A DNA stretch of 64,000 nt, taken from positions 2,172,054-2,236,053 of the forward strand of contig CAJINV010000005.1 in the NCBI GenBank assembly GCA_905178155.1, read 5' to 3'. The notes under the pieces are model-generated. The model searched no databases, was not told the origin of the DNA, and worked only from the letters and a program-made list of their open reading frames with translations. The position numbers were made by a program, and so were the translations under genes. This document shows, in pieces, positions 11,785-24,900 of this stretch (position 1 is the first letter of the stretch; each line of letters opens with the position of its first letter). The stretch is from Amoebophrya sp. A120. Lineage: Eukaryota > Sar > Dinophyceae > Syndiniales > Amoebophryaceae.

Positions 11785-13095
11785 ATGGACGACATACTGA
11801 ATTCCCTGTGGGAGTGGACGCAGGGAAACCTGAAGCTGTACAACCCAGAAGCGAACTTTTACGATGATCTCCAGGTCGTGGCGGTGCGAGTGGTCGTACT
11901 ACTCGTTGCAAGGTATCTACACTCTTTACAACTTGTTCCAAATGGTGTTTTGTGCATGACAGGACCGTTTTTATTATTTACATGCTGAGCACGACGCAGC
12001 GGGAGTTCTTTCATCTTGTGTGAAAATGAATACCAATACCTCGGTATCAACCCAAACCACAGGTTCTGCTTCGCCGGTGCGTACCACCGCGAGCTGCGGA
12101 AATGCCCCTGCCTCCTCGACTATGTCACGAAAACCGGCGACTACGCGGATTTGCAAAAGGCGAAGTTTTTCGAAAATTTATGGTACACCATGTGGCACAG
12201 CAGCATATCCGCGTGGACAATCTCTCTCTTTTTGAAAGAGCCCTGGCGAGAAAACATCTACAACTACGATTTATCCGTCATCTTCGGGAATTGGCTTTCG
12301 CAACGGGCCTCGCCGGAAGTCATCACCTGGTACCTCTGGCAGCTGGCGTTTTGGATAAGTAGTTTGATCTACCTGTTTCTCGAGAAGCGGAGAAAAGACT
12401 TCTACATGATGCTGACCCACCACTTGGCGACCTGCACTTTGGTGTTCTTCTCATACTGGTGGAACTACTGGCGCATTGGCTTACTCGTATTGCTCTTCCA
12501 CGATGCGGTGGACATTTTCCTCTACGCGACGAAGGCGGGGAAGGACAGCCTCCCGCGGAAGATCACAGAAATACTCTTCGTTTTCTTTTTACTGTCCTAT
12601 TTGGTGCTCCGCCTAATCCTCTACCCGTCAATATGCGTCTACACGGCGGTCCGAACGGGGTGGGGGGATATTGTCGATCCGGTGCTCAAGTACTTGTTCG
12701 ATTTGAAGCCGTTTCCAGTAGATCGGGAGATGAAAAGTTCGGGCGCCGGGTTCTACTCGATGCCGGCGCTGCTTTGTGTGTTACAAGTCCTGCACATTCT
12801 CTGGTTTCGAATGATACTGATCATCGCGGTGAAGGCAATAAAAGCCAGTCTGCACGACACGGGTGACATCCGGTCCGAATCGGACATAAGTCCCGCGAAC
12901 AGCCCTGTGCCGTCGAAAGCGTCGAACACGGAATTCTCCGCTGGTAAGGAATTTCAAGTATCAAATCCCCAGGACAAGGTCAGGGCGGCGGTAGCAGAAA
13001 AAGGATCACCAGCAGCAGCAGTGCCGGCCTTTGAACTAGAGGACAAAGGAGAGATGAACAATAAGCCGAAAACAAGAAAACGACTGCAGAAGTGA
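11785..13095 (+). CDS. TLC/Lag1-domain protein, ceramide synthase-like
   Basis: Exons 11785-11912 and 12063-13095 give 386 aa; the 150-nt intron 11913-12062 is GT-AG. The start has an A-rich context (gtaaaaATGG). The Lag1p motif is clear: LTHHLATCTLVFFSYWWNYW, then RIGLLVLLFHDAVDIFLYATK. The paired histidines fall near residues 162-163 and HD near 189-190, both needed for acyl-CoA:sphingoid-base N-acyltransferase activity in the family. Several hydrophobic segments flank the motif, as expected of a multi-pass ER membrane protein. After the last membrane segment, a soluble Ser/Lys-rich tail of about 90 residues ends in a basic KPKTRKRLQK, possibly an ER-retention-type signal (inference). No homeobox segment. 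The intron contains a GCATGACA word, as many introns here do. Confidence 0.9.
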
Positions 13096-14300
13096 GCCTT
13101 GCGGTCGGCATTCCAATTAGAGCTGCACCACAGAGCCTCTGTAAGTACTTCTGGTGGCATGAGGCATAGTTCTTGGCCGTGTTTAGGGGCGTGTACTAGT
13201 TCTTGTTCGACCTGTCGTGCCCGCGATTCCTCCGCGACGCGCATTTGGGACCAACGACCCAGTGGAGAAATGGCCCGCCGAGCGACGACGAGTGTTTCTG
13301 GTTTTGAGATGAACTTCCACAGGAACGGAAAGTAGCCTTCTCTCGTCGCTTCTTCAGTGACGGGCTTTTTTCCCAAGGAAGAATAATGATTTTTTGAGCA
13401 GGGAAAGGATGATGTGCTGGGTGAGAATTTCAGTCGTCAAATCGAAAGCGCGCGACACAAAAGTAGTAACACGCAATGGCATGAGCGTAAAGAAGATCGC
13501 TTTCACGCGATGCAGCGGAGCAGGGTCGGCAGCTGATGCTACTGCCGGCGAGGTACTACTCTCTCTGGGGTTGTTCGGGGTTACTTAGGCAGCCTTAATT
13601 TCTGGCCCAAGAATAAGCAGCGATAGAATCAAAATCGAGTATGAAGTGAAATTCTGGTGCTTTTGCGAAGCCGAGATCATATTCCGCAATGCTTTCGTTC
13701 TAAATCTAAACTTGATGATCGGCGGCCACACTGAGAAACAAGCAAGCACACGTTTCTGAAGATCCAAGATCTGCGATATTCCAAATCTAAAGAATTCCCC
13801 CGCCATCGATCCTCATCCTTTGAAATCAATTTTCAAGAGCCCTTCAGTCACCGCGGCTGTCCGAAATCCAAATTTGGTTCTAAGTGGATCAAGACGGAAG
13901 CTACACCCAACGGGAGAATTTCTAAATCGCATCCGAATCGCTGGCACTTAGATCTCAGAAAGCACAACGTTCTGAGCTAGGAGTTTTATGCAGACATCAA
14001 GTGCATCATTTATCCGGCGGACGACCGAATTTAATTCCGTTTCCGAGAGTCATTTCCTTTTCCAAAACAATAAACTTCCGCCAAATAAACTACCACTCCA
14101 GGGTATAGTTGTGTCACTAGATCTATTCGTTTAGATTTAGTCCCATAGCTTCTGCAATAGATATCACAAGTCCAAACTTGTTGCATTCTTGCGGGTGATG
14201 TGCTAAGCTGAAAGCCATCACTTAACCACTAGATACCTCTTTGGGTAAGCAAAGCAAGCTTTTCACGTGCGGAATTTCCACCAAACCCTCTTCGCCCCGG
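13096..14300. other. Intergenic, no gene seen
   Basis: About 1.2 kb. The second half (13600-14220) is rich in aaatctaaa/gatct-type words also common in 58150-58800, but with no clear long repeat. Frames of up to about 140 codons on either strand have no recognisable content. ATG 14241 is in frame with the next gene, so its protein could start 20 residues earlier than chosen. Confidence 0.45.
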
Positions 14301-17300
14301 ATGGCCCCGAAGAAGGAAGAGAAGGCCCCGAAAAAGGAGGCCAAGAAGGAGGAATCCAAGGAGGCCAAGGAGGTGGACCTCTCCGTGAAACCCCCGAAGC
14401 CGGATGACGCCGCCTTCAAGAAGCGCACGGACGAAGTGTCCGCGGAAATCGACGCCAAAAAGGCGGACATGAAAAAGCTCACCGACAAAATCTCCGGAAG
14501 GAATGAAGGTATACTAGAACGCTGACATGTTCATTTTTGAGAAGAAATTTATGCTCTACAGAAAAGTTGCTCTTGCTTCCTCCCCAGATTTAAATTTTGC
14601 TTTTTCATGATCATTTCTCGCGATTCCATTATCTTTATCTCCCAATCATTGATTCGATTGTGGCACTAGTAATTGCAAATTGTGCAACACAAAAAATCAT
14701 ACTATCCATCAGGTAAGGAGGCATACGATGAGCAGAAGCAGGCCCTCTACAACAGTATGAACAGCGTCAAATCCGAGCAGCAGGCTCTCATCGCACAGAA
14801 GAAGGCCCTGCAGGACCAGAAGCGCAACACAGAGAAGGAAGGTAGCACATCTGATGCTTTAGTTTTAAAAGAGGGAGTTTTTTAGAATTCTGTACACGTC
14901 CTGTTGCGGGACGGAATTTAAAGAGTGAGAGAGAGAAAAACGTCGATGTCCAGCAATGTCTTTCGAAAAAGAGAGTGTGAGAGCCATCTGATTGTCTGCC
15001 GAAAGGTGGAACCCCGGAAATTAGCCTTTAGATTTTATGACGCATGTTGATCATGCCCAGCAAACACTTTAAAAATTTGTTTGACCACGCCTCAATCCAT
15101 CGAAAAAACAGAGCGTGAGGCTAAGCGTCAGCTGTCCGCACTGGAGAAGGATGTTGCTCACTTGACGGAGGAGGGCATCGACAACGAAATCAAGAAAATC
15201 GAGTACACCATGGCCACCCGATCCATGTCGCTGAAGGAAGAGAAGGAATACATGCAGCAGATCAAGAAGTATTTTCATTTGATAATTTGTCTTTCTAGAC
15301 TTTGCTACTTGCAAATAGCTCGGTGTCGTGTCAAGCGATAGAAGTCATGCGATGGTTTTCATCTTTAGTGTGTAGTGACTTAGTTTTCGAATCGGTGCTG
15401 GCTATAACATGCATGGGAAGCTGCTGCTGCTGTAATACATCAACGCATATGCACACTTTCACTTTATCCTTATCAGGCTGAAGGCCCAGCGCCCCCAGGC
15501 TCAGAAGCAGCAGAAGGAGTACGAGGCCATGAAGGCGAAGGTGGATTCCGGCGCTCAGGTCGACCATAACGCTACTTTCGCTGGTATGCATTGCAAATGT
15601 GTCTGGGTCTGGAAACTTGTGATGCTGACTTGGGAACAGTGGACACAATGCAATACGCAGCCAAGCATGACAAGTTCTTAAGCTGCTATGTGTTGCAAGA
15701 GCTGCATGACAGGCAAAGTGCGCTTTTGCATGACAGGCAGGCGACTCTCATCTTGCTCATGCAGCACAGAGTTAGGAGTCATGAGAAACACGCATGACAA
15801 ACTTCCATTCTTCCAGACCCAGACATATTTGCATTTGATAGCTGACCAGCTGACCCAACTGGAAGCCGCCATCAAGGAGAAGAAGAGCTCGCATGAGGAC
15901 TTGTAAATACAGATTTTTGCTTTCGATTTGTTGTGGTGCGACCAGTGGTGCAACTCGAAACATTATAAGTAGTCGTATCGGTCTTGGCCTGATGGAAGTC
16001 GGAATGCAAATTCGAACACCAAATTTATCCTCGTCTAGCAGCACTTGTGGAACTCAGAGTTGCGGAAAGGGGATGTCAATATCTAAATCCCGCAATCTAT
16101 CCAAAAACACAGCTATGAGCAGATCCAGAAGCTGAAGCAGGATCGTGACTCCAAGATGTCCGGTGTGTCGGAACTCATCGCCAAAAAGAAGCAGCTGGCC
16201 GAAGACGTCCAGGAGTTGGTTGCCAACCGCAACGCCATCCACGAAGAGAAGCGCGCCATGCAGAAGACGTATTGGAAGATTTTGATGATTGTTTGTGTTG
16301 CAGATAACGAATACGGAATGCAGCATATTTACCTGCTCCGTGTGTGAATGACTTTGTGTTGCATGCTTTGCAATGTATGCTGTCCTCTGTTCCACTCTCA
16401 TGCAGGCGCCCTACAAGAACTAATGATTGGCAATAACACTATGACTATCCTATCAGATTCAACCAGTGGGAGCAGGCCGAGCGCAAGAAGCGTCAGCAGA
16501 AGATCGAGGCTGAGCGCAAGGAGTGGGAGGCCAAGGCCGAGGCGGAGCGCGCCAAGTGGGAGCTGGAGCAGCCGAACCCGTACTTGAATGAAACCACTTT
16601 GTTGGAACAGACTCTGGACTACTGCAAGAACTTGCTGCCGAAATCCGAGGAAGCCAAGGCTGAAGAGAAGAAGGAAGTCAACGCTCCGGTATTTTAAAAT
16701 CATCATAATGATGACACTGTGACTGATAAGTATCAATTGAACTGCATATAACTGTTCGCATAGTCAGTTGCCGTATTTTGTCATGCGGAGACTGAATCAT
16801 CTAACGAATTTGTCTAGCAAAATCGCATATGTCAACACTAAAAACAGGATGGCGTCCGAGTGCTGATGTCCAAGAAGGACCGTGACACGGAGATGTACTT
16901 CGAAGCCACCAAGAAGAAGAGCCTGAAGAAGAAGGGTATGGTCATTTTCTCATGCGTGCTTTTGGATTACAGCAGCATCTGTTCATCGTAATTGATTCTC
17001 CCAGAATGATGTTGTCAGTCGTTTCTCCTGCAGAACGAGGTTCTTTATTATCCAGAAATCACGACATTACGGACACGGAGCAATCAATACTACAGGTGGC
17101 GACAAGGCGAAGGCTACGGCCATCAAGCACACGGCGGAAACGTTCGCGATCTTTGACCAGCTGAAGGTGAAGGCCCCGATGACCACGGAACACATCCCGG
17201 CGCTCATGGACCAGCTGAACGGTCAGCTCGCGTCCTACATGGAGAAGGTCAAGGTCTGGGAGGCCGAGCGCGCCGCCAAGCTCGAGGCCGCCAAGAACGC

Positions 17301-17346
17301 CGAGGCCGATGCCCAGGCCACAACTTCAACCAACGCGGACGAGTAA
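14301..17346 (+). CDS. BFR1: BFR1-like coiled-coil protein
   Basis: Nine proposed exons: 14301-14508, 14713-14841, 15112-15268, 15477-15583, 15842-15902, 16113-16268, 16457-16688, 16848-16935 and 17096-17346, summing to 462 aa. The protein is highly charged and helical, with long coiled coils. Hallmarks of the Bfr1/nuclear segregation family are the pattern DNEIKKIEYTMATRSMSLKEEKEYMQQIKK (read as two adjoining parts), the later IHEEKRAMQK, and an ExPNPYLNE..LLEQTLDYC segment. Yeast Bfr1 associates with polysomes and mRNPs at the ER and is linked to secretion and ploidy; the role here is inferred. The N-terminus is a Lys/Glu-rich low-complexity run. Seven introns are GT-AG; the eighth is introner A4, which can also be read as GT-AG. 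ATG 14301 was chosen over 14241 because MAPKKEEK resembles the family start. Confidence 0.75.
15585..15840 (+). mobile_element. Introner, family A (copy A4), GT-AG compatible
   Basis: 256 bp, TATGCATTGCAAATGTGTCT...GCATTTGATA. The flanks gctgg/gctga match at four of five bases. With the last flank base it reads GTATGC...GATAG, so a canonical intron 15584-15841 is possible and gives DHNATFAADQLTQ. This suggests how an introner can settle into the GT-AG class. Confidence 0.88.
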
Positions 17347-18995
17347 AAAACCGGTGTATCAGCAGTACACAAACTCGGATGTTGAAGACAACGTACAGGG
17401 AGAAGTGCGATGAAAGAGTTATCTTGTAGGACGACTGTGTCTGGTGGACGACAAACGATATTAGCCGCTGAAGAGGGGAAACCAGAGCAACTGTCCTACG
17501 TGGTCCTTCTGCGCTTATCCTCGAACACGATATAAATATCCAACGCCGGAAACGTGGGGGGCAAGTCGGGCAGTGGATTTCGTGTGGGTGCTGAAGATTT
17601 ACAGTTTTCACACTCTGCACTCTTCACGCGATATTTGTCATCCGGACGTCCGGTGAATGGGGTCGTTGGTGGAAGATAATTCGCAACAAGTTTTTAGAAA
17701 CACACCACAACATGCTGTAAAGTTTTACAGGATTTTCAATGTACTCGCTTTATTCATGACGATTGTAACATCAAAATTGGAGCACAAGTGGTTGTCGCAT
17801 CGCTGTTGAAAAATTTTATGGGCAAAATTATGAATGTGACACCTGTAGTTATCGAAAGAGATAAGCTGAGTATAAACTATTCATAGAACTTTTCGAAACT
17901 TTTCAAGTCTAAAGAGATTTTTTCATCATCGAATCGGACCATGATTTTCTTGTTTTACGGAAGTTCGCAAGATACTGGATGCGGTTGCAGCGCGCATGTG
18001 CTAGCGAGGGGACAAAAATACTAGGACAGATACATCAACCGCGCAAAAAGGACAAACAAAACCCCCAGCTGCTGAGTGTGGCACATGCAGTACAAATCCC
18101 GCAATTAATGATTACGTATGTTTTTGCACACCGGAACCGGATTGGGGTCACCATTCCGATAATACTTGTCGGGATGAATCGAGTCTTGGTATCCAAAGAA
18201 AGATAGAAGTAAAACACTACGCTTCAGTAGATCTGTGTCTCACCCGAAACAAAGTCTTTAGCAAAGGAAGATCAAATCGAAATGCAACTGGAATGCAAAC
18301 GCAACTATCGGCTACCGACTTTTACACGAATCTTGAAATGTGCTTTATGATAAGAACGCCGCCGTACAACCTGTCTGTACAACGCACGAGCAGGCTATCA
18401 TAGTTCTGTAAGCGACACGTGAGATTTTTCAGTAGAATGTAGCTGTTTTGCAGGTGATCAAAACAAAAGTTGAGGGGAAGATCATTTTTGCTATGAAGAC
18501 GAAATCAAGTACTTTGTTTCAACCAGAAGAGACCAGGTAACAAGCTGTTTTCTGAAGAAAGTTTTCGCGAAAGGAATTATCAGTATGAAACTTTTCAAGT
18601 GAAACACGCAGTGCGTTGTAACCGCCAATGCGGGGCTTTCTTCTCGCGTGGGGCGGCTTTTTGTTCCGTTTGAAGGTGTAGCAGGATCATGCGCCATCTC
18701 TCACCGCTATGCTAAACAGCATTCCAAAAAGAGCGTGCCTTTGCTGGGAAGAACGACGCTGGAGTGCGCAAAAATTTCCCGGAGCGAATGTGGGTACGTG
18801 TTTAGCAGAAGTCCAGCGGAGTGCGTGTGGTTTTGAGTGTTTGATAGAGTGAATGTCGAGTGCGTCAAGCCTGACGAGAGAACAAGTGCCTGAGTAGTAC
18901 GGTAATGCACATCCAGGGTGCGGCCTCTTTCTCTCGCGGCGAACGCACACTGCAATTCAAATCTCTTCGTCAAGTTTCGTCTTCTTCATAACACA
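17347..18995. other. Intergenic, no gene seen
   Basis: About 1.65 kb. Short frames on both strands (e.g. 17979-18206 +, 18687-18950 -) have no recognisable content. No tRNA-like cloverleaf, snRNA or full dinoflagellate spliced-leader sequence was seen. The downstream start at 18996 is preceded by caca, again A-rich. Confidence 0.45.
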
Positions 18996-21900
18996 ATGCC
19001 GCCGAAATCCAAGGCGGCGCCCAAGAAGGAGGCCGGGCCCGCGGCGCCGGCCGCGGGGGCCGCGCAAACCGGCGGAGGAGGGGGCACGACGAGGCTACAG
19101 ATCATGCTAGATAAGAAGATCGTCACACCGGCCGCGTTGCAAGTACCCGCGGTCAGCTCACCGAAGGTGTCGGATAAGACGCTAGAAAAAACGTACGATC
19201 CGCACGGCACGGTAAAGAGGCAAGGCTCGGAGTTCGGGTTAGCAGCGAAAGCAAAGGTCGGTTTGGTGTAGTTGTTGGTGCTAGAGCGAGATCGATGTTC
19301 AGAAGCCACAGCCATAGCTGCACATCATGACATGTAGATTGAAGATGGGGTGACACTACACCATTTTTTTTGCATGGCACATCAAAGAAAACCGCACCAC
19401 AGTCTATCGAAGGGCACGTAAATCTGGAGGAGATGGTCGAAAAGTACTTGACAGAAACGGAAACGCAGACCCTCTTCTATCAAAATGAAAAATCCCCACT
19501 CCTCACATAAAAACGAAATTTCTGATGCTGAATTTGCGTAAGTACACAGATGTCTTGCAGTAGAGGACTGCAGGCCCATATCATGCCAATATGGAGAGGC
19601 TTCTGCCTAGGCACCCAGCATGAGGAACGTCTGTGCTGTAGTCCCAACAGCATCACAAATCGCCTCCATAATGGGGCGGAGCCTATGCCGTTGCCTTCTT
19701 GCAAAACAGACGCGATTCGTGATCACAAATAAGCGTCGCAAATTCTCTGAGGTGTGCCGTTTCGATATGGGGAGGGGGGATTTTTCCTTTTGATATCTTC
19801 GCGGTCCCAAGTCTCTGTGTCGCCCTCGATGACACGCAATTGCACGGCGCAGTATTCCTTCGATAAAGTTCGTGTAGTTTCGGATGTCCCTAAAAATGCT
19901 GATTCTGGTGCCCTCTGTCTCTCCTGCATGAAAACGAGGCTTTTCGAGGTGAGAAGTAGCAATCGATCGGAGCAGCGCAAACCTGCAGATTTGCAGCACA
20001 GAAAGATGCTTTTAAAAAAATCAGATAAGCGCCAAAAACAAGAAGTACGAGGAGCTGTTACTCGCAAAACGCAACGCCGCGGACCAGTTCCGGGGGCAGC
20101 ACCAGCAAACCTTAAATCCGGTGATGAAAACGAAGGAAATACTCGCACTACCACCAAAAACCCACTCGATGGGGGTGGACGCAACCGAGTGGGACATACA
20201 CGACACGTTTGCCACGAAGGCGATTCCAAAGCACGAGCAGATCGAGGGGAAGATCGTGCATGACACAGAGGTATTATTTGTATGCAAAACCCACCGTCGG
20301 TATTAAAGCTTTTAGGCTGCTGAATAAATCTTGATCTTCTTCTTCTGACTCTGTTGAAACCACTTGTTCCACGAGAGAAGTGCGGCTTTTTTCATGGTGC
20401 TGGAATGCAAAGAGCCAACAGTACTTATGAATGTAGTTCTAGAGGACCATGATGCAGCCGCGCAGGTGATGTTGCTGTTGTGAAATAAAAGGACCACCCA
20501 ACAGGAAAATAAAAAAACAGCTCCTGGTCGAGTCCGCGCTGAAGAAGAAGGGTTGCCTTTTCCCGTTAGAGGAAGCCTCCACTTCAGCGGAGGAAGGAGG
20601 CGATGCCCCTACCGGGGCTGCAGTTTGGACGTTACAGGAGGACGCGGACTTGCTGTCGCTTACCCACTCTGCGGCAATCATGGAAAAATCTGTGGTACAA
20701 AACGTGTTCCACGGGCAGCAAATGACCTACAGGAATTACCCAACTCTGGAACAGCTCGCGAAGGACGACGAAAAATGGCGACAGCAGAGTACTTATGATT
20801 TGCAAATATGTCTGGGTCTGGAAGGATGCCAGTTTTGTCATGCACATTTTGCATGACTCCTGATGTCTGTGATGCATGCCCTAGCATCACAGACTTTATG
20901 AGGGCTCTCCGATGCCTATACCGCATCACAAATGCCCTCTCGCCGTGGCAAAAACTGGACCTCTTTTGCTGTTCATGCAATACAGATTTATTGTAGAATC
21001 CAAATCCAGCATCACAAGTTGCAACCTTCCAGACCCAGACACTTTTGCATTTGATAGTACCCAAGTAGACAGCGACGCGGAGCAGCGACTAGGGGATGTG
21101 GGCAGTGTATGCAAAGAAAAAAGTGTTACAGTTACACATTGTGTTGCAGGACCGACAAGGCAGACAGCCTTTGTCATGCAGGAAATGCTTTGGAGCCTCG
21201 ATTCCTTCGTGTTTTCCCTTCTGATGTTTGCATTACAAGTTTCCTCTGCCACACAGAGAAAATTTGTGATGCAGAAATTCCAACAAATGTGTAACTGTAA
21301 CACTTTTTTCCTGTGATACAGTGGCGCGGAGGGGGAGAAAAAGGAGGAGGGGAAAGAAGGTAGGGATGTTTGATTATTTTGCTAGAACTACAACATCACG
21401 AATGACATTTTCGTTTTGTTGCTATTCATGTAGTTTCTGTCCCAGCATGTCAAACAGGTACTCACAGAATGAAATGTTCTACTCCCAATGCTGGCCTCCG
21501 GCTGCGGCATAACAACGAATATGATCGCATCCGCTATGAATTTCACTTTTGGCTCATTTGAAAAATAAAACTCTATAAAGGTGAAGCACCTCCTGAGGGC
21601 GAATCCAAGCCGGCGGACGTACCTGTCCCCCCAGTCGACTCATCGCACCCGCACCTCGCAGATTTGTTTTCGTTTGACGCGCCGGAGCTCACAAAAGGGC
21701 TGGCGACCACGTGTGCGGAATGGAACTCGCACCAAAACGACCTGCTCGCGGTCGCATACGGAGACACAAGTGCAAGCATAGACGCGCTGTCTGCAAGAAG
21801 AGAAAAGGACGGAGCAGCAGGTAGGATTTTATGTGAATAGATAAATCCGAAGAACGCAAGTGTGGGGGTCTTTCATGGCATGCTCGATTATTGGTTATGT

Positions 21901-24900
21901 AACCTCCTATTGCCAGCTAGGGGAGCACCCATGCGGTGGTAGGATCCAGCGCCCCTAGGTCGGGGGCGCTCCTGCCTTCAGCCGTATGGGAATCCGTGGG
22001 CAGAAGTATCCACTCGCGCGCCGCGCCCGCTCTAGTTAGGGTCTATCTTCGCTTTTTCTTCTCTTCATCCCACATCGACAGAACAAGCATATTCACTCAC
22101 GCGGTTCGCTCCGGCTACAGTGATCTACTTAAGCTTCTCTTTTGATTTTACACTGCAATATATCGCAAGAACCACTCTTCTCGAAATTCAAATTCTATCA
22201 GGTTTGATCCTGTTCTGGTCCCTGAAAAATCCGTCCTACCCGGAGCGAATACTCAAGACCTCTTCCGGCGTTAGCTCCCTAGCCTTCTCGCAAACGCATC
22301 CGTCCATGATCGCAGCGGGTCTCGTGGACGGAACCGTATGGATTGCAAATATGGCTGGGTCTGGAAGATTGCCAGGCTTGTCATGCTTGTCTGGCATGAC
22401 TCGAGAATATGTGTTGCATAGGCACGAAAGAGCCCTCTTAACTGTCATGCGAAAAGGGAGTTTGCCATGCGGAATACATAAGACATGGCAGCCACAAAAT
22501 TTAGCTGCGTATTGGGGCGCGTCTATCATTCACTTTTAGCATTACAAGTTTCCAGACCCAGACATATTTGCAATCCATAAACCGTTGCGGTCTACGATAG
22601 CAGGAGAGCCACGTCAACCCCGGTGCTGGTGTCTGGGAGCTCGGTCTCCACGCAAAACGACAGGAAACACACAGACTGCGTGTGGGAAGTGAAGTGGGTA
22701 CTGGGGAACTAGAAATATTAAGCTGGTTGTTTTTTATTCATGATGCAGGGTGCTCCGAGATCTTTTATTGAGGAAGAAATGAAAGCACGAAATTTAAATT
22801 TTTCCAATGTGCAAGGCAAACGAAGGCGTGTTCTATACTTCATTTTTCGCTAGGTAAGTCAAAACCAAGGCGGGTCAAAGTCGGCGACAGAGTTGGAAAA
22901 TCTCATGTCCGTGTCCGGAGACGGAAAGATTTTCCAATGGACGATGCGAAATATCAAATGTAAAAATGTCTGGGTCTGGAAGATTGGTTTGTCATGCACA
23001 TTTTGCATGACTCCTGATGCCTGTGATGCATGCCCTGGCATCACAGATTTTGTGAGAGCTTCCTGATGCCTATACCGCATGACAAATGCTCTTTCCGTGT
23101 AGCAAAACTTGGCCTCTCTTTGCTGCCCATGCAATACAGATTTTTTTAGAATCCGAAATTAGCATGACAAGTTGCATTCTTCCAGACCCAGACATTTTTA
23201 CTTTTGATGCGAAAAGGCTTGGAACAAAAGCAGCTGATGAACCTGAAGAGACTACTATCCTGAGTAAAAACGTACCCACACCAGAGTTGTAATGCAAATC
23301 TGCATGCTGAAAATGTTTCTCATGCGGAGCCTCATGAGAAGCATTTTCTAGACGTGTTTTGCAATTTGTCATGCTCCAATCAGCATGGTGTGCTAGATCT
23401 GTGATGCTGCTGAGCTAGCTCAAACAGCACTACACTACGAATCCAAATTTGTCATGCAAAACCGCCAAAGCTTGTGGATTTGTCTAGCCGATTTCCCATC
23501 TTGACTATGGTGTGGGTACGTTTTTACTCAGGATAACTACCAAACGCGCATCTAGGTACTGGAATGCATTTTTGGTATTGAAAATTTGTCATGCAGTGGT
23601 TCCTTGATGATGATGCCGCCACTGTATCGTGGCGGATCGCTCGTGCTTGAATTTTCGGAATTACTACACGTCGACATTAAACAATCAAGGGTCCAACGTT
23701 TTCCGCCCGGTAGAGGGTGGCACCCCGTACCAAGGGGGCGCGTTCCGAAAGGCCGCGGGTATGGCGGTCGACGTTTTAGACGCGAGCAACTACTTGGTCG
23801 CAACGGACGATGGGTTTGTACACAGGTAATAAATATAGTCCTCCCAGGTTTGCGTAGCAGAGTTTCTACAGGAGCGCGTTGCTGTTTTTTTGTCATGCAA
23901 AAATAAGTACGAGTACATCATTACTGCTTTTCGTCATGCAAAAGAAACACAATAACCACTTCACAGGTGTTCCGTCTCCCACAATGAGCAATACCTGGAG
24001 TCCTTCTCCGGCCACTCTGGTTCCGTCTACCGCGTGAGGTGTAACCCCTTCTACCCCAACATTTTCCTCACCTGCTCCGTCGACTGGACGGTGCGGCTCT
24101 GGTCCTGCAAAACGTCCCTGAATCTGCAGAAATTCAAGCGAGACGTGATGATGGACCACAGCGAAACCGAGGCGGAGAACGACGATATCCCGCAAGCCGT
24201 AGCGAGCTCGCAGTCGCACCAGATTCACCTGCAGGCGCCGCAAGTGATGAACTTCCAGTCGACAGATTTGACTCAGGCGGTGCAGGATGTTGTCTGGTCG
24301 CCGGATAACAGCACCAGCTTCGCAGCCTGCATGAACGACGGCAGGGTAATGTGCTTGAAAATGTATCTGTCTTGCTGGGTGCGAGCTGTTTATCTTTATT
24401 TTCTGATGCATAAAAGCACTATTTTACCAATGTTTAGCTTGAAAGACGAGAAAAACAATTTTTTATCTACTAAATTGCATACCACAGGTCGAGCTGTGGG
24501 ACCTTTCTGTGAAGCCACACGACCCGCTGGTGGTCCACCACCCGAGTAGTTTGAAGGGCAAAGAGAGAACGTTTGTCCGGTTCGCGCGCAACTCCCCGGT
24601 GCTGGTGTGCGGCGACGGGCAGGGCACCGTGGCGGTGATGCGGGCACACAACATATCCTGAGTAAAAACGTCCCCACACCATAGTCAAGATGGGAGGTCT
24701 GCAACACACATCCTCACGTTTTGGGAGTTCTGCATGACAAGTCTCCATCTGCAGAGTGCTGGCTAGCAAGGAAAGCCGCAAGAGTAAGCCAATTATTTCT
24801 CATCCTGTTTACAGCATTACAAATGTTGCCAAAACACGACTGGAAATGCTTCTCGTGGAGATGCGCATGACAAATCGATTCCTGACATTGCGCATTTGCA

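Noticed and set aside
21540-21580. Sequence tttggctcatttg resembling part of the dinoflagellate spliced leader
   Set aside because: Only about eight bases match and it lies at an intron end; no full leader or Sm-type site is present.
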